Assembly: GCF_002811985.1 (NCBI RefSeq)
Contig: NZ_NPDU01000081.1
Location: forward strand, 1-19,635
Direction: 5' to 3'
Length of the DNA stretch: 19,635 bases
Origin: Leptospira adleri
GTDB lineage: Bacteria; Spirochaetota; Leptospiria; Leptospirales; Leptospiraceae
Both the position numbers and the translations under genes were made by a program. Below the pieces are notes generated by a model that saw only the letters and a list, made by a program, of their open reading frames with translations, made no database searches and was not told the DNA's origin. Shown here one piece after another: positions 14,408 through 19,635 of this stretch (its first letter is position 1; each line of letters begins with the position of its first letter).

Positions 14408-15574
14408 TTAAGTCGTCCTTCTTTCTCCAATTTCGGGGACGAGGGTCGGCTTAGGGGTTTCTTTTTTCAAAACCAAATTTCTCAAATCCTTGGGAGAGAA
14501 TCCGGTAAAACGAATACAAGCCCTATGAAACGGAGAATAAGAATTGAATCCGCATTCCAATCCGATATCGATTAGATTTTTATTTGTTTCCTCCGAAATC
14601 AATCTTTTCGCTTCTTCGATTCGATTCTGATTGATAAAATCCGTAAAACTTGTGTTCCGATATTGGTTCAAATACAAAGAAGCCTGGTGGACCGAAATTC
14701 CCAAATAGGCGGAAAGATCCGGAAGACGGAGCTCTTCGTCCAAGAAACGTTTTTCCTCCAAGAAAGATTTCAGTCTATCTTCGATACGAGCGAGATCGTT
14801 CTCCTTTAGCAAACCCTTGTTTTCGGGAGAATCCGCCTTCCTCCGATTTGTCTTTTCCTGAATCAAAGCCACGCTTTCTTTTCTTCTATTCAATCTTTGT
14901 TCGATCGAAAGGGAATTCATCGACTTTTTATCCGTTATGACTGGCGCGTAGATTTCAAGCAAATGGAAGTAAACCAGCAAAAGCCCCGGTATCACGTTGG
15001 ATATCAGATGATATCGAAGATCGTTTTTGAAGATTGCAATCATATCTAAGATCAACGCGAAGGTCATAAAAAAAGCCATCACTGTTAGGTGATAGTATAT
15101 CTTAGGCAGCTTCCTCATATAGATGGAAGTTGTAATTTCCACAAAAGTATAGGAAGTGATCGCAATGCTAGTAAGATTTCCGGCGACGTTGAACGTGATT
15201 TCATCCCGAAAAATAAACGAAAGAATAAAATCGATCGCGAACGTAAAGAGAAGATTGATCCCCGCGTCGTTGTTTCGAATTTCCAATCCGATCGATTTCC
15301 TCATAAGGGATCTACACATCAAACAGGAATAGATGATCAATCCGAAGAACAGGAGGGACAAATCGTAATGACTTCCGCTTTGAGACTGCAATAGATAAAA
15401 GTCACTGTCGCCGCCTATGTAGAGAAATAGACTGATACAGATGAAAGTAATTCCATAGAGTACATTCATTCGATTTTTTTTGAAACGATATAACCTCAAG
15501 AGGCCGATCGAAAAACCGAGGTAAATCCCAATCAAATGAAGGTGATTGATTATTTTATCAAAATCAAAAATCAT
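14408..15574 (-). CDS. AraC-family regulator with multi-pass membrane N-terminus
   Basis: 388 residues. The first ~215 are hydrophobic, with about six to seven predicted membrane helices (roughly 12-29, 37-53, 72-90, 104-121, 131-149, 161-183, 190-210). A basic linker (about 215-262) joins them to a C-terminal AraC/XylS DNA-binding domain (265-370). The two helix-turn-helix units are visible as LPDLSAYLGISVHQASLYLNQ (284-304) and the family signature IGLECGFNSYSPFHRACIRFTGFSPKDLR (about 337-365). A membrane-tethered regulator of this kind would bind DNA at the inner face of the membrane and could sense a membrane or extracellular signal; that role is inferred. GGAG lies just ahead of ATG 15574. 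No adjacent target gene is obvious; clpB converges on it. Confidence 0.88.
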   Translation of the reverse strand: MIFDFDKIINHLHLIGIYLGFSIGLLRLYRFKKNRMNVLYGITFICISLFLYIGGDSDFYLLQSQSGSHYDLSLLFFGLIIYSCLMCRSLMRKSIGLEIRNNDAGINLLFTFAIDFILSFIFRDEITFNVAGNLTSIAITSYTFVEITTSIYMRKLPKIYYHLTVMAFFMTFALILDMIAIFKNDLRYHLISNVIPGLLLVYFHLLEIYAPVITDKKSMNSLSIEQRLNRRKESVALIQEKTNRRKADSPENKGLLKENDLARIEDRLKSFLEEKRFLDEELRLPDLSAYLGISVHQASLYLNQYRNTSFTDFINQNRIEEAKRLISEETNKNLIDIGLECGFNSYSPFHRACIRFTGFSPKDLRNLVLKKETPKPTLVPEIGERRTT

Positions 15575-15958
15575 AATTCTCCGTAAAAGCTATCTTCCAG
15601 ATTGCGCTCATTCCATTTTGTTTTCAAATTTCCAAATTGCATGTGACTCTATCCAAATGATCCCTTGCTGATTTTGTTTTTATAAAAAGAGATTCAAATT
15701 CACGGCGCAACCGCAGGGAGTCTGAATTCATCTTTTTTACTGAGAACAACTACTCTGGAGGGAATCTAAATTTGCAATTAACTTGCTATAAACTAGAAGC
15801 ACTATTCTATAACTTAGCTTTTGCTTTGATTACAATTATAAATCAGTAAATTTGCTTACTTGTAAAATTTTTGTCGAATTAAAAGTTTTGCTTCAGAACT
15901 AAGTAGCCCGCATTAGAATGTTTTTGACATATCCATGTCTTCAAAAAAGGAAATAAAA

Positions 15959-16004
15959 AATTTCAAACATGGAATTCGATCATCCCTTTTGGTGATTTGA
16001 AATT
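15959..16004. repeat. Inverted repeat (hairpin) in lipoprotein upstream region
   Basis: AATTTCAAA (15959-15967) is the exact reverse complement of TTTGAAATT (15996-16004). Inside it, ATCATC (15979-15984) can pair with GGTGAT (15991-15996, sharing one base) through one G-T wobble. A smaller stem GACAT-ATCC-ATGTC (15926-15939), flanked by TTTTTGA and TCAAAAA, lies just upstream. No T-run follows, so it is not a terminator. Confidence 0.55.
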
Positions 16005-16020
16005 GGAATCTCTGTATTGC

Positions 16021-16075
16021 GAAGCCTGAGAACTCGCAAACTCCGTGTAACAAGGCATTTGCGAGTTTTTGCTTC
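16021..16075 (+). terminator. Hairpin with T-run, terminator-like, upstream of the lipoprotein gene
   Basis: AACTCGCAAA (16031-16040) and TTTGCGAGTT (16058-16067) form a perfect 10-bp stem with a 17-base loop, followed by TTTTT. GAAGC (16021-16025) and GCTTC (16071-16075) extend it outward. It has intrinsic-terminator form on the plus strand, but no plus-strand gene lies before it within the preceding 1.6 kb. It could insulate the lipoprotein promoter, act on an unseen small RNA, or be a dispersed repeat. Confidence 0.5.
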
Positions 16076-16097
16076 AAAAAATTTTCCTTTTTATAAT
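16069..16097 (+). promoter_or_regulatory. Candidate sigma-70 promoter of the lipoprotein operon
   Basis: A consensus -10 TATAAT lies at 16092-16097, with TTGCTT (16069-16074, 3 of 6 to consensus) 17 bases upstream. Transcription would begin near 16104, giving a leader of about 50 bases with TTGGAGG ahead of ATG 16155. The -35 overlaps the distal arm of the preceding hairpin. An alternative -10, TATGAT at 16126-16131, would leave only a very short leader. Confidence 0.42.
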
Positions 16098-16154
16098 CCA
16101 AGAAGAATCAGTCCGCTTTTTGCTATATGATTTAATTCTTTTGGAGGCCAAACT

Positions 16155-18248
16155 ATGAAGCAGGATATGGGAAATTCTATATTCAATCAGCTTAAGACGC
16201 AATCACTGGCTTTGCTTCTCTGTTTTTTTCTTTTTTCCTGTTTGAAAGACGTGAATGAGAGTAGTTTTAAATTTTTCTATTTACCGACGTCCCTTTCCAA
16301 TATAGCAAGTCCGTTTGGCTCCAACGGGAACGTAGGAAATTCAGCCAATTTTTCCATTTCCGGCGGTAAAAGCCTCTATGGTGGAATCTATTACGCTTCT
16401 GCTATGACTTCTGGCCGAACAGGGTTGAACCTAAATCTCACCTTTGCAAACGTTGTCGATGGAACGGAGCTTCGAGTCTGTTTGAACAATCCTGGTTGCG
16501 GAACTGGAAGTCTGCTCCACAGTACGGTCTTGGCCGCAAGCACTGCGAATTTAGATTTGAATCTTTCCATTCCAGGAACCTATCCAGTCAACGTAGGGGG
16601 AAATTCGTTGAACGTCTCTCTGGTAAAGGATTCCCAAATTATAAATCAAAAATCAGTTTCTATGATCTACGATAATTCGGCCCCCAGCTTGAGCCTTTCT
16701 GTTTTGGGTGGAACTTATACTTCAACTCAGAGTTTGAGCGTTACCTGCACAGATTCGATCTCAGGTTGTAAGGATTTAATTTATACCACCGATGGAACGG
16801 ATCCTTCCCTTTCTCTTCTTCAGGATTTTGATCCGTTGCAAATTGTGTTCGGCTCCGTTTTTCCGAGTTCTTTCGGAATTGGAAGCGGAACCATTACGAT
16901 TAAGATTCTTGCTTCCGACAGAGCAGGTAATTTAGTAGGACCCGTATCTGCTACCTACACGGTCAATTTGCCTCTGACTCCGGCTCCAACGTTGACTCTC
17001 AATTCGATTCAGAATGGAACAACAAACGGAAGCAGCGCTACTTCGGTCAATTGGACCTCTGATTCCGCTGGAGATTATTTTATTGTCCCGACTTCTACGG
17101 ATTGTTTGAGTATTACGCCCGGAGTGACGATTGCGTCGGGAACTCTCGTCGCTCCGGATACACAGGATACGACAGTTCCTACCGGAGCTTTTTCTGAGGG
17201 AAATAATTCCTTCAAATTGTGTCTCTTGGACGCTTCCAATCAAGTAGGAAGTTTTAACTTCAATATTACTCTGGATACGTCCGCACCGACTCTTGCTTCC
17301 ACGTCTCCGTCAAACGGTGCGGTGGACACCGACGTTTTTAATCGGGATTTGATTCTTACTTTTAACGAATCGATGCAACCTGGGAATACGATCGAAATAC
17401 ACGCGTTAGTCACCTTTGGAAGCGGCGGCGGTTTGACGACCGTAGAGCTTACTCTTCCGAGCAGCGTAGGGGTTCAATGGATTTCGGGAACGGTTGTTAA
17501 GATAGATTTGGATTCGATTCTTCCCGAATTCAGTTTGATCAAAGTAAAAATTCTTGCTGCTAGTTTTAAGGACGTCGCGGGAAATCCGCTGATCGGCGAT
17601 GGAACCGGATATTTTTATTTTTCCTATACTACGGGAGGAATGGTCGCTCTGAGGAACATCATCGATTCCAATCAGCCGGGATGTTTTGATACTGCAGGAA
17701 GCGGCATCGCCTGCGGAGGAACCGGTCAAGACGGCGCATTCTCCGCTACTCCTTCTCTTCAGTCCATTTCTACTCCTAATTTTTTAGGAGGATTTACGAA
17801 CGATCCGATCAGCGTTGATTCTACTAGCGGGCTGACTTGGAGAACCTGTGTGCAAGGAATGGAATGGAACGGGACGACCTGTGCCGGGACTCCGACCGAG
17901 GTAAATTGGCCGAACGCTTTATCCAGTTGCAGTTCCTTAAACGAAAGAAACACAAAACAAGGTTATGCGGGTTTGAAGGGCTGGAGGCTCGCGACGATGG
18001 ACGACTTTCATTCTTTGATTACTTTTCCATCCGGAACCTCCGGTTATACTTTTGTCGCCCCGGCGAGTTTTCCAAATTTTCCGAGCAACGCTTCCAATCA
18101 AAGATTTTGGAGTTCGACGACCAATCGATCCAATACCTTGTATGCGTTCGTACTTCGTAACTTTGGTGCGAGAGTTTTTACATATAATAAGAATAATTCG
18201 AACGACGGTTATTCTTACTACGCGTTCTGCGTAAACGGAAATCCATGA
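16155..18248 (+). CDS. Surface lipoprotein with Ig-like domains and C-terminal DUF1566 (Lcl_C)
   Basis: 697-residue predicted lipoprotein. After a hydrophobic LALLLCFFLF segment comes a spirochaete-style lipobox LFS-Cys29, so it is expected to be lipidated and possibly outer-membrane located. Domains in order: a Ser/Gly/Asn-rich region with repeated Cys pairs (to ~170); a segment like the chitobiase C-terminal domain (GGTYTSTQSLSVTC and YTTDGTDPS, about 185-215); an Ig-like/SbsA-type domain beginning SAPTLASTSPSNGAVDTD (about 375-490, with LILTFNESM and FKDVAGNPL); and a C-terminal DUF1566/Lcl_C domain (from SGLTWRTC near 557, with KGWRLATMDDFHSLI and FWSSTT). Some DUF1566 proteins act as collagen-binding-like adhesins, so adhesion is possible but unproven. 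GGAGG lies ahead of ATG 16155; ATG at codon 5 is an alternative start. Co-transcribed with the next gene. Confidence 0.85.
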   Translation: MKQDMGNSIFNQLKTQSLALLLCFFLFSCLKDVNESSFKFFYLPTSLSNIASPFGSNGNVGNSANFSISGGKSLYGGIYYASAMTSGRTGLNLNLTFANVVDGTELRVCLNNPGCGTGSLLHSTVLAASTANLDLNLSIPGTYPVNVGGNSLNVSLVKDSQIINQKSVSMIYDNSAPSLSLSVLGGTYTSTQSLSVTCTDSISGCKDLIYTTDGTDPSLSLLQDFDPLQIVFGSVFPSSFGIGSGTITIKILASDRAGNLVGPVSATYTVNLPLTPAPTLTLNSIQNGTTNGSSATSVNWTSDSAGDYFIVPTSTDCLSITPGVTIASGTLVAPDTQDTTVPTGAFSEGNNSFKLCLLDASNQVGSFNFNITLDTSAPTLASTSPSNGAVDTDVFNRDLILTFNESMQPGNTIEIHALVTFGSGGGLTTVELTLPSSVGVQWISGTVVKIDLDSILPEFSLIKVKILAASFKDVAGNPLIGDGTGYFYFSYTTGGMVALRNIIDSNQPGCFDTAGSGIACGGTGQDGAFSATPSLQSISTPNFLGGFTNDPISVDSTSGLTWRTCVQGMEWNGTTCAGTPTEVNWPNALSSCSSLNERNTKQGYAGLKGWRLATMDDFHSLITFPSGTSGYTFVAPASFPNFPSNASNQRFWSSTTNRSNTLYAFVLRNFGARVFTYNKNNSNDGYSYYAFCVNGNP

Positions 18249-18264
18249 GTGGAGGCAAATTCAA

Positions 18265-18750
18265 ATGAAATGGGGACGAGTTTTTTTACCCTGGTTTTTT
18301 TTGGGAGTTCTATCGGTGAACGCATATACGGGACCTTTTACGAACATAGGAGACGGGACCGTTTTGGATCAGAAGAGTGGTTTGGTTTGGCAGAGATGCG
18401 CTTCCGGTCAAGGAAGCGCGGGCGATTCTTATACCGATTGTAGTGTGGGCGCCGCTAATGCGGTCGCCTGGACAGCCGCGCTCGCTTACTGTAATTCTTT
18501 GAATTTGGGAGGAGGCGGTTGGAGACTGCCTTCCGTGAAAGAACTCGTTTCCTTGGTGGATTACTCGAAGACGGCTTCCCCATTTATAAATCAGACTTTT
18601 TTTCCGAATGCCGCCGATAGTTATTGGACTTCTACGACGCATCCTTCCGGGAGTTATAAATTTCAGGCTTACCAAGTAATTTTTACGAGCGGAACTTATG
18701 ATACATTCGATAAAGCGACTTCCGCCGTTCGGGTTCGTTGCGTAAGATAA
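18265..18750 (+). CDS. Small secreted DUF1566 (Lcl_C) protein
   Basis: 161 residues: a signal peptide (MKWGRVFLPWFFLGVLSVNA, cleavage likely before YTGPF) followed by a single DUF1566/Lcl_C domain. Visible family features are DQKSGLVWQRC, ALAYCNSLNLGGGGWRLP, SVKELVSLVDY, YWTSTT and a C-terminal SAVRVRCVR. There is no lipobox, so it should be released to the periplasm or surface. GGAGG (18251-18255) stands nine bases before ATG 18265. The gene follows the DUF1566 lipoprotein by 16 bp and carries the same domain type in stand-alone form, so the pair probably arose by domain duplication and may act together. Ligand unknown. Confidence 0.86.
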   Translation: MKWGRVFLPWFFLGVLSVNAYTGPFTNIGDGTVLDQKSGLVWQRCASGQGSAGDSYTDCSVGAANAVAWTAALAYCNSLNLGGGGWRLPSVKELVSLVDYSKTASPFINQTFFPNAADSYWTSTTHPSGSYKFQAYQVIFTSGTYDTFDKATSAVRVRCVR

Positions 18751-18767
18751 AACGATTTGTACGCAAA

Positions 18768-18791
18768 AAAGGGAAGCGATTGCTTCCCTTT
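18768..18791. terminator. Strong bidirectional intrinsic terminator
   Basis: AAAGGGAAGC (18768-18777) and GCTTCCCTTT (18782-18791) form a perfect 10-bp stem with a four-base loop GATT. It is followed on the plus strand by a T-rich run and preceded by an A-run, so it can end transcripts from both sides. It sits between the convergent DUF1566 operon and the XRE gene. Confidence 0.88.
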
Positions 18792-18814
18792 CTCTTTAGG
18801 AATTTAACCCTTTT

Positions 18815-19369
<555 letters not shown>

Positions 19370-19444
19370 AATTTAGGACAAGAAAAATGATCCGCCTCAC
19401 AGGATTGGAAATAAATTCTTTCCTGAATTCGGTTTTGAGAAAGC
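19370..19444 (+). repeat. 75-bp inverted repeat, left arm
   Basis: Checked base by base against the reverse complement of 19561-19635: all 75 positions agree. The arm begins AATTTAGGACAAG and ends TTTTGAGAAAGC. It contains AGGA followed nine bases later by ATG (19387), so each arm could start a short ORF pointing toward the spacer. Confidence 0.97.
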
Positions 19445-19560
19445 GAAATTTTTCACCGGGATTTTTCCCGCATTTTAAAGATCCCCTTTTGCTACCACTC
19501 AAAAACCCGCCTTCATTCTAACAGTAATTCCTAAATCATAATTTCGGAATTATAGATTTA
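19445..19560. other. 116-bp spacer of the inverted repeat
   Basis: The spacer carries a perfect 5-bp hairpin CGGGA-TTTT-TCCCG (19457-19470). A near-perfect hairpin at 19531-19561 has CTAAATC pairing with GATTTAG and ATAATT with AATTAT, a TCGG loop and one bulged A. There is no convincing ORF, though a 44-codon frame starting in the left arm (ATG 19387) ends within it. Confidence 0.75.
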
Positions 19561-19635
19561 GCTTTCTCAAAACCGAATTCAGGAAAGAATTTATTTCCAA
19601 TCCTGTGAGGCGGATCATTTTTCTTGTCCTAAATT
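19561..19635 (-). repeat. 75-bp inverted repeat, right arm (reaches window end)
   Basis: Exact reverse complement of 19370-19444. It ends at the final base of the window, so the true arm length and what lies beyond are unknown. Confidence 0.97.

Larger units (their letters stand above)
15575..16154. other. AT-rich gene-free region with consecutive hairpins
   Basis: 580 bp between divergent genes, noticeably more AT-rich than the flanks. The left half (15575-15910) shows nothing I can name. The right half has three inverted repeats in a row (15920-15947, 15959-16004, 16021-16075) and then a promoter (separate entries). A 62-codon minus-strand frame at 15913-16101 runs straight through the hairpins and is not believed to be a gene. 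Confidence 0.65.

Noticed and set aside
16021..16075. Integron attC-like site
   Set aside because: The stem is long and paired, but there is no integrase, no cassette array and no clear attC core (GTTRRRY) pair; terminator or repeat fits better.
15913..16101. 62-codon minus-strand frame in the AT-rich region
   Set aside because: It is read straight through two inverted repeats and has no good Shine-Dalgarno; probably a by-product of the hairpins.
19370..19635. Retron ncRNA or insertion sequence with transposase
   Set aside because: No reverse transcriptase or transposase is visible, and the 116-bp spacer is too small to encode one; the right side beyond the window is unseen.

Overview
The window looks like chromosomal DNA from a spirochaete of the genus Leptospira, probably the pathogenic clade. 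The basis is the protein styles (spirochaete-type lipobox, DUF1566 surface proteins, an AraC regulator with a membrane-spanning N-terminus), frequent TTG starts, and hairpin-rich repeats between genes. The species cannot be fixed by eye. The DNA is moderately AT-rich, with a more AT-rich patch around 15.6-16.15 kb.

Layout. (1) 1-3098, minus strand: a tight operon folD - alpha/beta hydrolase - cysS. The hydrolase stop and cysS start share an ATGA, and cysS runs off the left edge. (2) 3181-4488, plus: asnS, divergent from folD, followed by a 65-bp tandem repeat (two copies and a stub). (3) 4686-6279, plus: a TPR-like protein gene and a membrane-anchored or secreted protein gene that starts at TTG. 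(4) 6280-6743: gene-free, with hairpins and a decayed dispersed repeat. (5) 6744-11333, minus: a four-gene operon, LeuT-like transporter - 42-aa membrane microprotein - DinG-type helicase - secreted protein. The first three genes are joined by ATGA and TTGA start/stop overlaps. (6) 11334-11815: gene-free leader of clpB, holding a second diverged copy of the dispersed repeat and a possible 31-aa ORF. (7) 11816-14392, plus: clpB, convergent with (8) 14408-15574, minus: a membrane AraC-type regulator. (9) 15575-16154: AT-rich, with three successive hairpins and a good promoter. (10) 16155-18750, plus: a lipoprotein and a small secreted protein, both ending in a DUF1566/Lcl_C-like domain, closed by a strong bidirectional terminator. 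(11) 18815-19240, minus: a regulator built of two tandem XRE helix-turn-helix domains. (12) 19241-19635: gene-free apart from a perfect 75-bp inverted repeat around a 116-bp spacer, reaching the last base of the window.

Most of the content is housekeeping: one-carbon metabolism, two aminoacyl-tRNA synthetases, protein disaggregation, DNA repair and amino-acid uptake. The parts that deserve a second look are the terminal 75-bp inverted repeat beside the double-XRE gene, the transporter-microprotein-helicase coupling, two enzymes that appear to lack a canonical catalytic or cluster residue (hydrolase His to Asn, DinG fourth cluster Cys to Ser), and the structured, repeat-bearing intergenic regions.
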